From Pigoraptor chileana (lineage: Eukaryota > Opisthokonta > Filasterea): 64,000 bases of DNA. Shown in pieces: positions 11,764 to 24,458 of this stretch. Position numbers and translations under genes: made by a program. The stretch is from assembly GCA_943704495.1 (NCBI GenBank), contig CALSCR010003381.1:1-64000 (forward strand). Direction: 5' to 3'. Every line of letters begins with the position of its first letter. The first letter of the stretch is position 1. The notes under the pieces are model-generated. The model worked only from the letters and a program-made list of their open reading frames with translations, was not told the origin of the DNA and ran no database searches.

Positions 11764-13163
11764 CGTGCTTATAATGGTGTGATTGTTTGTGTTTGTGTGA
11801 ATGTGTATTGCAGAATGTGGAGTCGCACTAATACAAACACGGAGACTCATATAGTCCGACGGTGATTAATTGTCTCGTAACCGAACTCTGTGACTGTGTA
11901 CTCGCAGATGCCCTGACGAAGTAAAGTTCATGGCTCTGAGCCTGCCGGCCTACTGATCCTCTGACGGCCGATTCAGTTTAGACTGTCAGATCATACAAGT
12001 CACCACTGTTTAAATTTTGCCAAAAGGTCCACGGTGATATGACAAACCGATAGTTCGTCATATGATCGACGCACCACGACAACAAACATGTCACTGCAAT
12101 CTGACGTCCGATTCATGAACCCCTGAGGACTATTGACAATGGTATTTCTCGTCTTACAACTAAAGCTTTAAGCTTAATCAGTATAGACAGTGTCAGTCGG
12201 CACGCGGATGACTGAAACAGGCAAAGTAACATCGACTGCGGGAGGTTAATGCACACAGCCAATGATACTGACGGAATCGCAAACGCCGGCGTGGCTTTGC
12301 AGTGCTGTTGTGGGGGCTGCGTCTTCTCTCGCCGACTGCCGAATACAGGGCGTGTCTCAGACGGCGGCCGGCAAAGACCCCAGTCGCCCCGCACTGCCTC
12401 GGCCTCCATGGCGGCACTGGCTTCATCTCAGTTGGCCGGTCCTGACCGCCACACCTTCCTCATGATGCGCAATCTGTTGCACACTCTTGCCAGTCCAAGC
12501 TTAAGAGGTCTCTGAATATTCACACCACAACCGACGATGGCCCAAAACCCCCGCTTGTGTATCAGTTCCCTTCTTCAGTTGTGTCCAACAATAATTATGC
12601 ACTGTCACTGTCACTGAGACGCATCGGGTTCATACGGCACCACTCATCGGCAGGTGACAATGTGATGAAGCGCTCTTCTAATGCACCTGCAGCTTTGCGT
12701 AGAATTCAGCCCACAGACGCAAAGGGGTGCGTTTTTTAGTACTGAATGCACGAATCCGGAGTGCATTTTAGCCTCACTGCCGGTGACTGAGTATATGGAG
12801 TGCTTTGCTTCACGCTGATTGGCTTGCCTGTCACCCCATGTCGCGTCACACGAATTATGATGACGCATTCGACACAACACAACACAAACACAAACACAAA
12901 CACAAACACAAACACAAAAGGGGCACTGAGCGCCCATCAAAATACAATGTAGGAAAGAATAAATATTAAGTGCGCACGTAGTTTATCAGATTGGCATCAG
13001 GTGTGGCAATTGACACTCATAGTTGCTGTTTGATGTGAGTTCCTCCCTGTCCGGAGTTGTGAGCCATCAAGCCCGCCGACTGAGCCACCGTGATGCGACC
13101 GGACTCCAGGAGGTATTCGCCGCACATTCATTCGAGGGCGCAGCATCTCCACACACAACGAAG
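11764..13163. other. Divergent intergenic region, oxygenase / F-box gene
   Basis: 1.4 kb. A short open frame (12249-12515, plus) has no recognisable domain and I do not call it. A CAAACA/CACAAA short tandem tract lies at 12878-12919. The remainder has no feature I can support. Confidence 0.55.
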
Positions 13164-15059
13164 ATGAGCACTCAGGCCTGCCACACTGGAGGGACGTGTC
13201 ATGTGTCTTGCGGGGCCATCAAGTGCCGTGGGCAAGCGACGCCGACCCAGCTGCGGCCGCACGAAGCTGCAGAGGGAGACCGCACCACCGCCACTTGCTG
13301 CCGCGGGCTCCTGGACCTCCCCACCGACATTGTTGAGCGCATTCTATTGGACACGCCCGCACACGTCATAGGATCACGTGAGCTTTGTGCCCTGGACATG
13401 ACATGCAAGCCTCTACGGCCGCTGACAGAGCGGGTTGCCAGGTGCGTCTCGCCAAGGTCGTGTTGGTGTGTTTGAATGTGTGTGCATTCGAGAAACGATT
13501 CCAACATAGATGTATGTTTGCGAGTCCGCCACAGCAATGATACATTTTGTGTGTTGCGTTTGACGCCTCGTCAGCGGCGTTGCCAAGTATTGGACGTAGC
13601 GGACACATCATTACGGATAAATCATTACTGTCTCCTTCTTTGCGCCGCCTGCTCCCAATCAAATCTATTGTGTCTCAGAACACGTCTGGTGCGTCGTTCC
13701 GGAGGCCTCACTGGAGCTCCCGCGCTTCTTAGTGCCGTAGTTCCCGCGGCCGATCCATCGCTGTCGGTTGTCGTTGACGTGACGGCGGGCGTCGTGCGAA
13801 TTGACGCCCCTCCGCACCACTTCAACTCGCTGTGGAAGCGCGTGCTGGGCGCTTGCGAGGCACGTGACGCATGCGCAGCAGCCGAACGCGCGCTTTTTTC
13901 GCGACGGATGCGGGCCCTTGTTACCCCCCACGCCGCGCACGTGACTTTTGGGGCCGCCGCCCTTGGCCCTGGCGTGGTGGGCGGGACTGGCGTGGGTCGG
14001 CTGCATCCGGGAGTACTGCATGCCGTGCAGACACTCGCACGCAGCACATCACTTCGCTCCCTCGCTGTGGAGATGGACCACGTGGATCCCTCCCTTGGTC
14101 TCATCGGTGACGACCTCCTCAACATGAGCATAGTGGCCGAGTTCTCGCTGGGAACCGGCGGGGTCTCATTTACAATGGCCGCTCGCGTGGAGAGCCCTCA
14201 TGGTGTCGTGTATGCGCCCTGCGCTGCATCCCGGGTCACGTGTAGTATGGAAGGTGTGCTTTTCTCGCATTACCTTTGCGCACTGAATCTGATGCGCCTA
14301 CTTATTCCTCTTGGCTGTTGTATGGCGTTTGCTTACTATTGGCATGGCAGACCTTGTTGCTGCTGTCCATCCGCGCTGACACTCTGCCGCGATGACCCCA
14401 TTGCACACCCGGCAGGCGCCCACGACGCTGTTGTGTTGGAGCATCACGTGGACGAGTGGGAGCCATTTGCGCCCCGTGACACTCGCGGCTTCCTGCGCCA
14501 CACCGACATTTTCCCCTCCAGTCCGCCGTCCGCAGCCCCATTCCTCCATGCAGCACGTGCCCTTATTGCCTCCGAGAGTAAACAGTGTGGCGGGCATCGT
14601 AGCAGTGCCGGGGCCGCCGGACAGCCCAGCGACCTCGACTGGGCTGTGGCCGTCGCGCTCATCGTCCGCTGCTGCTGCATGGCGGCATTCATGCGGCCTG
14701 CATCATTTGATCGGTACACGCGGCGCGAATCTGCCTTTGTGCATGCCATGCGCCAGCGTGCAGCCGCCATGAGGCGCGCAGGGTCACCAGGTGCTTTCAA
14801 TGGCCCTGGGCATGAGGATCGCGCAATGCACTGTCCCTGTCTTGACAATGCGCGCGCATACGCTGCAGAGCCCCCGTCCAACTGCACCTCCAGCGAGTGT
14901 GTGTCACAAGCCCGCGCCATGGTTGCTGCGCTCATCCGACGGCATCCGGACCACTACGATTGGCAGCGATACCACGAGCTATCGGGGGTCGACGTTGTGC
15001 TGCGGGGGCTTCAGGACGAGCTCGCGACGGCGGCGGCGGCGAGTGCGAGTGGCGCGTAG
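13164..15059 (+). CDS. F-box protein
   Basis: Putative substrate adaptor of an SCF ubiquitin ligase. Exons 13164-13441, 13679-14253, 14416-15059; 498 residues. The F-box lies near residues 50-92: LLDLPTDIVERILLDTP, then LCALDMTCKPLRPLTERVAR, the L-P-x-D/E-I-V-E/x-I-L pattern followed by C...P. No kelch, WD or LRR repeats are obvious after it, and the C-terminal 400 residues are not recognised (words: HHVDEWEPFAPRDTRGFLRHTD, split by nothing obvious; ALIRRHPDHYDW). The intron 2 frame stays open if unspliced, but splicing at GTGTGC to GGCAG keeps phase and removes low-quality sequence. Start is the ATG at 13164. Confidence 0.75.
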
Positions 15060-16337
15060 TGATATTCTGCCTGTAGCGGATTGCTGTTTGCTTCTTGTTT
15101 AAGCTATTCCATCGTGCGGGTGGGGCGGTGGGCTGGCCGTGTTTGGATTTCGTCGTGAGTGTCAGTGTTAGTGATTGCATTGAACTATGGCGCAAGGCCC
15201 ACATAACAATAGTCCTGTGTGCGATATATATGGGCAATTGGGGCGGGGCTGACGGCGAATTGTGCGGCCTAGCCCACCCCTTGGCCGAGAACGCCATGCG
15301 ACATTCAGTTGCATGTGAAATATACTGTGCAGTGTGGCATGATGGCATGATGGCATCAGATGTTGTGCCCGTCAGAGCATGATGGCTATATGGAGCATTG
15401 CCAGTCCGCATGCCGGCAGCGCGTGTATTGTGGAATGGCCCATCGAGAGCTGAATTCAGCCATCCATCCATAAGCAAGAGCTAGGCACATGCACCCGGGC
15501 ACAAAAAAACCTGCCACTGATTCGCGACAATGAGCGCTGTGTTGTGCTGCCAGAATGCCAGTGACAGCACTATGCTCATTTTTCACGCAATCGGCAGGAC
15601 GGGCACATGGCATCGACGCTGATTACTGCTTCCCGTCGACTGAGACATCGACGGCAGTCCTTGGGAGTCGCACTATTGGGTGGCGGCTGTTGTGGGCCAT
15701 CAAACAGATGTTGCGCACATCAAGCATGACCCGGATGCGATTCAGGCCATGTCGTCCCTTGGAATGGACTCCATATTGGCGCATTCGCAGTAAAGGGCGG
15801 CGACAGGCGGCTCAGCTGGCCCCAGTCGACGGGCGATTATTTTCTCCACCAATGGCATCCCGCGTGGCGATAAACCGGGCCCTTGCAGCGGCACACATCA
15901 GACGCAGCTGTCATGAGACCACACACGCACACACACACACACACGCACGCACGCATAGAACAAGGGGGCAGAAAAGAGAGAGAGGGATTCAAGTCAGTTT
16001 CATATACGCTGTGATAATGGCAATCCTCATTCACGAAGACCTTCAGCACTCAAAACGTCACAGACACAGGTACATTGACAACGTGGCACAGCCACAGTTG
16101 AAACAGAGATGTAGGATTCACATCAGTGTCTTTGGCGCTGTGCCCATGAACTCCACAAGTTGGGCAGGGATGAAGAGAGGGTGAAGAGAGCTCGCATATC
16201 AATGATTACCCTTAATACCACTGCACCCGCACAACAGCCTACAAATACCGACAAAAACATCATGAACACACACACATCAAACAGGCAGAGTGTTTAAGCA
16301 AAAAGCGACAGGATAAGCCCAAAGCAAGCAGCGCGCA
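15060..16337. other. Convergent 3' region with a dispersed repeat
   Basis: 1.28 kb between converging genes. It contains CA/GC-CA short repeats (about 15915-15955), a GA-rich patch and one copy of the dispersed 49-bp element (16110-16158). No gene is supported. Confidence 0.6.
16108..16159 (+). repeat. Dispersed 49-bp element, intergenic copy
   Basis: Begins TGTAGGATTCACATCAGTG and ends CATGAACTCCACAA. Flanks GTTGAAACAGAGA (left) and GTTGGGCAGGGA (right) look like an eroded direct repeat. Confidence 0.8.
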
Positions 16338-18089
16338 TCATGTGAACAATTGGCAGCGAGGCAGGGAGGCAGGCACCTTATCCGAGCGGGGTTTCAGGGA
16401 TCGCGCAATGGCGGATGCGACGGCAATGACGCCGCGAGCCTGGGGAAGCAGCTCCCGCTGGAGCAGAGAGTAGGCGATAAAGACGAGGCACTGACCGACA
16501 AGAGACACATCACCTGTCTCTGCGGCGACGCGCAGCTGCGCGAGGGCCAGACGACCTGCGATTTCAGCCTGCACGCACACATAGCACAAGCACGTACGCA
16601 CACACACACACGCGGGTGGACGGCGTGAGTGCGAGTGCATCAAACCAGGCGTTGTGGTTGTATCGAACGGAATGGGACGGGATAGCCATATGCACTTAGC
16701 GGTGTGTTCTATCACGTGTGCAAGATGACAGGTGCGGCGCCTCACACAACGAAACAGCAAGGGTCAGATCACAGTGCGTCACACATCCCTGCTTAAACAC
16801 ACATTCGCGCTTAAACACACATCCCCGCTTAAACACACACACACGTGCACACACACACATGCTCAATCGCAAACAAATGCACACACACACAGCTGCAAAA
16901 ACACAAGGGGGGAAAAGACCGCACGGAAGGACCGCATGACCCCACACGCAGCAAACGCACGGCGATTTACTCACGTGCACAGACGATCCCTCGCCCAGGG
17001 ACGAGTGGGCACCGCCAAGTGTCGACAGCCACGCCTTGGTCTCCTCCGACCGCGCATGAGCGCCCACAACGGATGCAATGCGTTTCCCCCTGCAATTCAG
17101 TCCCAAGGGAGTCAATTCGGTCACCAGTCAGTACATTGAGCCAATTTGGTCCCAAGGGAATCCGAGGGACAACGCACAGCAATATACATCATTGCGAAGT
17201 CAGTCCGTGAGTGTGATAGGTGATGGCAGTGGGCGTTCACTGAGCGACTGGCGCGTGCAGTGACAGGAGCAATGGGCCGTCTGCACATATCGGCACTGCA
17301 CAAAACAGCGACTGGCACTGGCAACGGCCTGAACCCCGACACCCACCAGGCAATGTCGCCCGCCATCTCATTCGCCAGCTTCAGCGCTGTCTGCGGATGC
17401 ACAACGAGCCGAATGACGACATCAGTCGACACCGCCAAGGACGAAGAAGGGGACGGAGAAGAGGACGGAGAAGGGGAGAGCGGCAGTGGATGCAAGCGCG
17501 CAGTCGCCCGCCCATGCCCCGTATTCCCCGTATGCACAGATGTCGCCGCCGCGTGCGCCCACCTGAGCACCCGCAAGACGTCGTTTGGCGTGGATGAGAG
17601 CGCCGCCACAGTCTCCGATATGAGCGATGGGTGCGCGAGTGGCAGCGTCACCACGACACGCCGGCGTCCATCGAGACTGCGCGACCGATGCGACTCGGCA
17701 GCGGTGCGCACAACATCAGCACAAGCACTGCCAGAACTCACGCCGCCAAATGATGCAAACTGGCTGCGATGCTCATCCACCGCCGAGTGTGATGCAGCCG
17801 CCCCGTTTCCGTCACGTGTGCGGGCGGGAATGAGGGCCAGCCGGAGTGTGGACGGCGAAGGGGATGTCTCGGTATCCTCAAGAACAGCGCACAGCACAAA
17901 CTCCTCGTCTTCCTCCCCCTCCTCTGATCCATCGAGGGAGTCATAAACGCCACCGCGCGTATGTGCGTCCAGCTTCATTGAAGAAGCAGCAATCGGAGTG
18001 GCCCGTCGGAGAGCATCCAAGCGCGACTCGGCGTCGTCCACGTGCGCCGCGGGGGACACGAGCGGCACAAGGACGCCGCGCTGCGCCAT
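16338..18089 (-). CDS. Conserved-looking protein of unknown function (362 aa)
   Basis: Exons 18089-17347, 17089-16975, 16568-16338; phases 2 and 0 agree and give 362 residues. I do not recognise the family. Residues 1-230 mix S/P-rich disordered stretches, including an acidic patch (SEEGEEDEEFVLCAVLED), with folded-looking segments (RRRVVVTLPLAHPSLISETV). The C-terminal 115 residues look like paired alpha-helices: GKRIASVVGAHARSEETKAW, then LALAQLRVAAETGDVSLVGQ followed by CLVFIAYSLLQRELLPQARG, a TPR/helical-hairpin-like pattern. No signal peptide or membrane segment. The first donor (GTGGGT at 17346) joins directly to the acceptor at 17090 and makes a W-G-K junction; a small extra exon between them is possible but less natural. 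Confidence 0.6.
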
Positions 18090-18986
18090 GCGACCAGGGG
18101 AAGGTGCGTGGAAGGCCGAGGAAATGTGTTTCTATCTTTTGTTGGACAAAAAAGGAAGGGCTGTTATATAACCAACACCAAGGATAGCTAACTCCAGTGC
18201 TGCTCTCCTTTCTATCGTAGCTGTAGCTTAGGAGTATGTGGACGACGTCACTGTCTGTCACTGACACAAAAAATTTCCATTCCGGCACGTGACCCGAGCA
18301 AGTTGACGGGCCGGGTTGCTGGCAGATGCCAATTCTGCTGGTGCAATATCCAACCGACCCAATTGTCCCTTGCTCGAATGCAGCAGAGGGTAACGGCATA
18401 CACACGTGACAGAGTACGAGTGTGTGAATGAAGGTTTTGCGATTGATTGTCGAAATTCCGAAATTTGAACTACGGATAAATTCAGTGGCGTTTGACAAAA
18501 GTGCTTATGGCATACCGAAGGGTAAAGTCGGGAAAGTCACCATTGTTGCGCACGCTCGCGTGGCAGGGCCCTATGTACTATGCACGTTGAATACAATGCA
18601 GTCGTTTGTTGTGAAAACACATTCGGCTGCCTCACTTAGACTTATAAGTGGCAGTCTGGCTGTGTGACTGCTGTCGACGGCGGTAGTCGGTGGGCCGGTG
18701 ACTGTGCAGGCCCGCATTCCCGCCATTCCCCGCCTGAATGCGCCGCCGTCACCACCACACAACAAGACAAACTGTGATCTGTTGATAATAGGGCAAGTAG
18801 CGGTCCTCAATGCGCGTTGGTGTCGTGTGGATGGCACCTGTGCATCTGTGTGCGCGACCATTTCGGACAGTTTGAATTAAGCTTAAAGTGACACACACAC
18901 AGAAGATCAACTCTTCTGCAGTGCAGCGCCACAATCAGCACAGCATTTTTGTGAAGAAACAGCCCGTAGTGTGCACTGACTTACAA
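18090..18986. other. Divergent intergenic region, 362-aa gene / ML-domain gene
   Basis: 897 bp with no gene. An E-box core CACGTG lies near 18285 and several GTCAG/CTGAC words occur near 18255 and 18650-18700. A small open frame at 18428-18667 has no recognisable domain. Confidence 0.5.
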
Positions 18987-20532
18987 ATGAAGGTCGGTTC
19001 CGTGCCATTCGTGTGCAGCGGCGCCACTCTGGTCGCTATCCTCGCCGCCGCTGCCCTTGTCGCGAACACCGGCGGCCACATTGGAGCGAGCGCGTCTTCC
19101 TCCTCCTCGTTGACTCAGATAGGCGACGCGGGTGATGGCGTGGCTGGCGAGGGTGGCGAGGGTGGTGGTCGCGTGCGTATGCGTGTGCGTGTGCCCGCTA
19201 TGGATGACAAACCTGATGTCCCCATGGCCGACAAGGAGCTCACAATCACAGGCGAGCCGTGCCTCTGGCGGGCCGCAGAAGAGCAGGCAAGGCAGCGGCG
19301 TGATGCACACGCGGGATCCGAAATATTCTCTGTGTGCGGTGGGTTGTTTCGACTCCCGTGTGAGAACATCGGTATAATTGTGCGCATTCGCATCGCAGTC
19401 TGAACTCGCATCGCACAGTGGCTGCGTTGTGGGCTTAGGTGGCTGTGACTGTGGCAGTTGTCTCGCCAATTTGTGCTCCTTGCGACAGTGAGTCAGATGG
19501 ATAGAGCGTCAGAGAGATAGAGCGTCAGAGAGATAGAGCGTCAGAGGGATAGAGCGTCAGATGGATAGAGCGTCAAAGGGATAGGTGCGCGTTGAACTGG
19601 TGCGTGTGTTGTATGCACCTCTGTTTGACGAAAGACAAGAGACTCTCGGCACGCTGGAGTGCATTCAGTCATTCATGGCATGTATGGCACTATGGCACGC
19701 ATACCTTGTTCTTACTGTCGCGCACCGGTACGCACATTTGACACCGGCAGGTGCGCCATCGGACCATCTCCACTGGCGTCACGTGAAGGTCGACCCAGAG
19801 GCGCCGCAGAAGGGCAATAATGTGACGATTGAGGCACACGCCGTCCTTGGTGGGTATCCTGCGAAGTGGTGTGTGTGTGTGTGTGTTTATGTAGAGTGTG
19901 CGTTACTATGTACTGCTACAGTATGCTCACCTTTGTGGATCGTACATGCATTGGCGATTTGAGAAGAAGGCTGTTTGGGAGTGCGTTCTTCGTCGCCTGT
20001 TCCCATTACAAACATATTCCGTCCATTTCATGGGCAGCCTACAACATTGAAGCAATTCACATCAACCACCTGAAACTCCCTCCTATGCCCCACGCATTGG
20101 TCATTGCCAAAATGGTCGCTCCAGATGAGGTGGTGTCGTCAGGCTATGTGCACGTGGAGGTGCGCCTGCAGTGCACGCAGATACTCCATCGCGTGTTGGA
20201 TCTCTGCCAAATCGACCCAGACCACCCGTGCCCGATTCCCCACGGAAAAATTGTGCTCAAGAGGACGTTTGTCGTCCCTGAGGAAGCGCCAAAGGCACGT
20301 GATGCTATTGCACGGGCACGTTACAGCCAGAGGCGTCCATTATGAGACAAAGAGTGCCGCTGTTCCTTATGATGGTGCTGTCTGCAATACTCACCCTCCC
20401 TCTTGAATCTGTGTACTGACTTTGAGTCTCCATTCCCGCTCTCGACTCCAGGGCCACTACCAGGGCACAATACGCGCCATGGATCAAAATGAGAACCAGA
20501 TCACGTGCGTCGCCTTTGACGTCACCCTGTGA
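18987..20532 (+). CDS. Secreted ML-domain lipid-binding protein (NPC2/PG-PI transfer type)
   Basis: MD-2-related lipid-recognition fold that carries sterols or phospholipids in lumenal or extracellular space. Exons 18987-19338, 19751-19849, 20125-20294, 20452-20532; 233 residues. An N-terminal signal peptide (about 1-27, hydrophobic core ATLVAILAAAALVANTGG) and a 75-residue G/S-rich spacer precede the ML domain. ML words: FSVCGAPSDHL, VDPEAPQKGNNVTIEA, YVHVEVRL, LCQIDPDHPCPI, PEEAPKGHYQGTIRAMDQ, ITCVAFDV; Cys residues are at the family positions. Intron 3 must start GCACGT (GC donor) to keep the frame. Intron 1 holds a 16-bp tandem repeat. An AATAAA lies 20 bp after the stop (20552-20557). 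Confidence 0.9.
19492..19584 (+). repeat. 16-bp tandem repeat, about 5.8 copies
   Basis: Unit GTCAGAGAGATAGAGC with single-base variants, in intron 1 of the ML-domain gene. Confidence 0.95.
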
Positions 20533-20840
20533 CACCCCTTTCGGGTCGTTAAATAAAACAGATAGTGGAGCACACTGCACCCACCAGTCGCAACGGACCA
20601 CGCAGGCCATAAAAGGAAATGTCAACACTCTCAGTATGGTGCTCTGCTGTCCATTTGTGGTCGTTTAGTAATCACACGGCACACCCCAAGGAATGCCGCA
20701 CCACACCGCCCGCCACCTTCCTGCATCGAGTCCACACATGCTCATACGCCCACACGACCACACGCATGCGCACACAATCACGAGGGAATTGATTTCCTCT
20801 CTTTCCTCCGTCTTTCGTCCGCAATTTTCCCGGGTTCATT
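20533..20840. other. Convergent 3' region, ML gene / AIM24-like gene
   Basis: 308 bp between two stop codons. A poly(A) signal AATAAA at 20552-20557 serves the ML gene. Nothing else is seen. Confidence 0.7.
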
Positions 20841-23240
20841 TTATGCGCCGCCCTTTTGCTTCTCCAGCTGCGCCTTCACATCGGCGTACGAAGTGACGGT
20901 CGGTGCCTTGCGATCGGGCTGCGGCGGAAGAACAATCGCCTCGATCTTGGCCACGCCCGCGGCATAATCATCACGTGACGACGGCTGATTGGGCGTGTCG
21001 CTTGTCTTTGGCGCTTGGGCATTGCTCACCGCAGGCGACGGAACGGTGAGATACCCGTCACCACTGCTCCTCCCCAGGCTATGTACAGGGCGGGCGTGTG
21101 AATGTGTGAGAAATAGTATGAAATAGTATGCGGCGAATTCGAACGTGAACGGGAGAAGTAAGACAAGTGACACACACTGTACAAGCACACACAAGGCTAC
21201 GATCAAACACAGTCGATGAAAAACAACAACAAAAAAGTATAAGTATGTCCACCTTTTGAGACCCTCAAAGCGCGGCTCTATCCTGGACGACACGTAAAAG
21301 TCTCCCGGTCCACTGAGTCGCACAAGATCCTGGCGCAAACAAAAGAAATGACGTCAGACGGTCAATTTCAGTGGAACCCACGTTGACAGCATATGCCACA
21401 AGCCCCTCACGCTTCACACGCACACGCACAGACACATAGACAGGCACACAGACACACACGCGCGCATGGACAGAGCCACTCGCACGAGCCAGCGGATTCG
21501 ATAGAAGAGACAGAGGGAGAGGCCCCACGGAGCACATCGCGATGACTGCCCATTCACCTGGTCCCGGAGCAGGGTGTGCTTCACAGTGAGCCCGAATCGG
21601 GACAGCGCCCGCTGCAGCACATTGCCCGGCTTGACCTGCTCGCCGATAATGGCCCGAGGTGTCATGGCCGTGTCCCATGCCACAAGATGCCTGCAAACAA
21701 TGGCACAGCATCCGGGGGAGTGAGATGCATGACTCTACTCTGTGTCTCGGAAATTACCAGACTCAAAATGCGGGGAGAGAGATGGAGAGGGAGAGAGAGA
21801 GTGTGTGTGTGCGTGTGTGTTTGCGGTTTGGATTGGTGCAAATCCACATAACCCTTCATGCGTCCAGCGGCGCGTGAGAGACATGGGCAATTGTGCCATC
21901 TGTGACGAGTCAATCACTCTCCCCTTGTGTGGAGTCAGGGCACAGCAACTAAAGCGTTTAGAGTACTGAGGGTCTCTCCCCCCCTCACTCTCCCCTTCCC
22001 CCTCCATCCCGCACTCCATAAGCCCTCCATCTCGGCACACACCTTCGGCTAACAATATACTCCTCGCCGTCCTCGAGTACGAGACGGAACAGCCCGCCGT
22101 ATGTGGTGATGGCCAGCGTGCCTTTGCCTGTCACGCGCAGTGTGAACAGGCCACTATCCCGAATCTGCATCGTGGCATGCAAGCGGAACAAACACGTCAC
22201 TCGCGGCAGTGCAGCATACGGCTAAGAAGCAGTAGGAAGAGTGGGACGCCCGCAACACCCGCACATGACAACCACCCAATCCACCCACGTGAGCAAGAGG
22301 CGTGGGCTGCGCGGTGAGAGCAAGGTGCGGAGAGCAAGCGAGGAATGCATTTCGGCGCAAAAAGTAGTCGGTGCTGCCGTCCAGCTGAATTGCGGCCACA
22401 TCACCGAGTGCCTTTGGCGCCAGGAGGACGTCACCCGGCTGGGCGGTTGCGGACAGCCGGTTCAGCACAAAGTTGCCGCCCGCAAGCAGCCTGCACAGCA
22501 GCAGAAAGGAGAAGCACACACAACGCAATATCGGGCTTTGAGGGGCTGCAATGCGACAAGAGTGCGGGAACACAAACACTCCATGCGAGCACAAGCATTC
22601 CATGCGAGCAGGCGGCCAAGGAAATACAACGCCAGACCGTGGCACATGCACGCACCGAGCGAGTGCCCTGAGGGGTCCTCCCTCCGTAGAGATGGACGAC
22701 TCGACCCTGTTGGCCATGCCCACAACAGAGCCAACCGCCGTGTACACGCGCGACCCCTCGGGCATCTTGACGTGCACCATTGCGCCAAGTCCAGACGAAA
22801 TAACCGAGAACTCGGGATCGGGAATAGCAGGGCGGCGAATCCACCTAGCAGCCGCGTTGATGCCAGCGCTCACAGACGAGATGATGTCCGACGCCTTCGA
22901 GGTAGTCGCCACAGTTTGCACGTCGGTTGCCGCCGCAGGATCAATGACGGGGGCGGACGATGTCGCGGTGGCGGAGGCCTTGTCCTTGTCCTGCGTCGAA
23001 TTGAACGCAAGGCCGACATAGCAGCGACGGAGGGACGCGATTGCAGGGACAGACACTCGCAGCGGCTGTGTGAAATGTGGACAAGTGCATGGTGCGGAAG
23101 GGAGAGTTCAGCATGGCGAATACTTGAACAAAACTTTGAACTAAAACAGTGCTTATGCGCGCAGGGAAAGTGCGCATCCCGTGTGCACGGTCACCCACCC
23201 GTCCAGCCGCCGCTGCAGCGAGAGACACGCGCGGCAACAT
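20841..23240 (-). CDS. AIM24-family mitochondrial protein
   Basis: Member of the AIM24/TIGR00266 family; the yeast member supports MICOS and respiratory-chain assembly in the inner membrane. Exons 23240-23199, 23065-22656, 22490-22289, 22164-22043, 21690-21558, 21329-21253, 21078-20841; 407 residues with consistent phases. Exon 1 encodes only 14 residues (MLPRVSLAAAAAGR), a likely mitochondrial presequence. Family core: SSGLGAMVHVKMPEGSRVYT, GGNFVLNRLSATAQPGDVLL, IQLDGSTDYFLRRNAFLACS, GKGTLAITTYGGLF, HLVAWDTAMTP. The last about 80 residues are a charged/proline-rich tail ending in a helical segment. An alternative start without exon 1 would be MSVPAIASL at 23056. Confidence 0.85.
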
Positions 23241-23792
23241 GGTCGCTATTTCGGTTCCGTGGGGTGTCTTTCCTACTATTACTGCTGCTCTGTGCGCTTT
23301 GATTGCGACTCTCGAAATACAATTGTGATGCATGCCGTTCGGTCAATCGGTCAGCTGAGGCTGTTTGGCGGACTCATATTTCTGCCGAGATTTCGCACAT
23401 TATATTAAGTAGGCTTGCGTGCTTTACCTATATAGCCAGTTTCAGCTGTATGCCTATATGAAGCAATGTAATCCAATATCATTCATCACTAGTGAGTCAT
23501 TTAGTAATATCTGGAAAGGTCCTTCCATGACGTGTACCCAGGACTCGAATATTTTTTCCGTTTTTTCATTCATTCAACAAATTTCCTAATTATGGAACTA
23601 TATTGAAATATTATTTATTTCGTGCCGAGCAGTGTGCATTATTTTTGGCCCTCATTTGGCGCGCAAGACGCCTTTCCGTTTTGCACGCACACCACTCGCA
23701 CACAATCACACACACACACACACGCACACTGTCTCTCTCTTGCTTGCTTGCGGATGCATGCATCCACTGCTGCATCCACACACACGCCACAT

Positions 23793-23870
<78 letters not shown>

Positions 23871-24458
23871 CGCCGAGACTCGAAGGGTGACGAGTGCTTG
23901 CCATCGGACAGTTTTCTCTTGTCATTGTCAGTCACACAGACACCACACATTCGCACACCCCGTGGCGCTTCTGGAATGCACTCTCTTCGCCCTTCTCGCA
24001 ACAAAGGCCTCCTGTGCTTACTCACAGCTTCATGAAAGGGGTCCACACTTCAGACAGCTAATCTCATCACTTTGTCCTTGTTTATTTTAAATTTATCGCA
24101 CCTATTTAGTGTGTCTTGCGTCTGGTCCCAGCGATCAGCGCGTCCACATTTTGACTTCCGTTGGTTCGTAGCGCGCACGACCACGGACATCTGGCTATCC
24201 GCGGCGTAGCGTGCCGTGTCACTTGGTGGATGGAGACCGCAGGGCATCTTTTGCCTCTGGCGCTGTCGTTATCTTGTTCACTGCGCACTGCGTCGGGTCT
24301 GACGGCGACGCAATCTGCGCAGCACCGACGCGGGCTTCCCGTCACTGCGCTGTAGGGCGTCGTGACTCAACACTTTCTTCACTGCCGTTTGTGACGCCAA
24401 CACGGAGCGTGCGTCTCCCGGCACGAAACTGCCGCCCCACCGCAAGGCGGGTCGTGCG
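23241..24458. other. Divergent intergenic region, AIM24-like / HAT gene
   Basis: 1.2 kb. An AT-rich stretch lies at about 23400-23640 and a long CA repeat at 23794-23869. No gene. Confidence 0.6.
23794..23869 (+). repeat. (CA)38 microsatellite
   Basis: Uninterrupted CA dinucleotide repeat in an intergenic region, flanked by shorter CA runs at 23700-23727. Confidence 0.98.

Noticed and set aside
12249-12515. 88-residue open frame upstream of the F-box gene
   Set aside because: No domain, no signal peptide, no consistent splice to a neighbour.
14254-14415. Reading through the second F-box gene intron
   Set aside because: The frame is open, but the segment reads as Cys/Leu-rich noise and a GTGTGC to GGCAG splice keeps phase.
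18428-18667. 79-residue open frame
   Set aside because: Looks protein-like but has no recognisable domain and lies in a promoter region; not enough to call.
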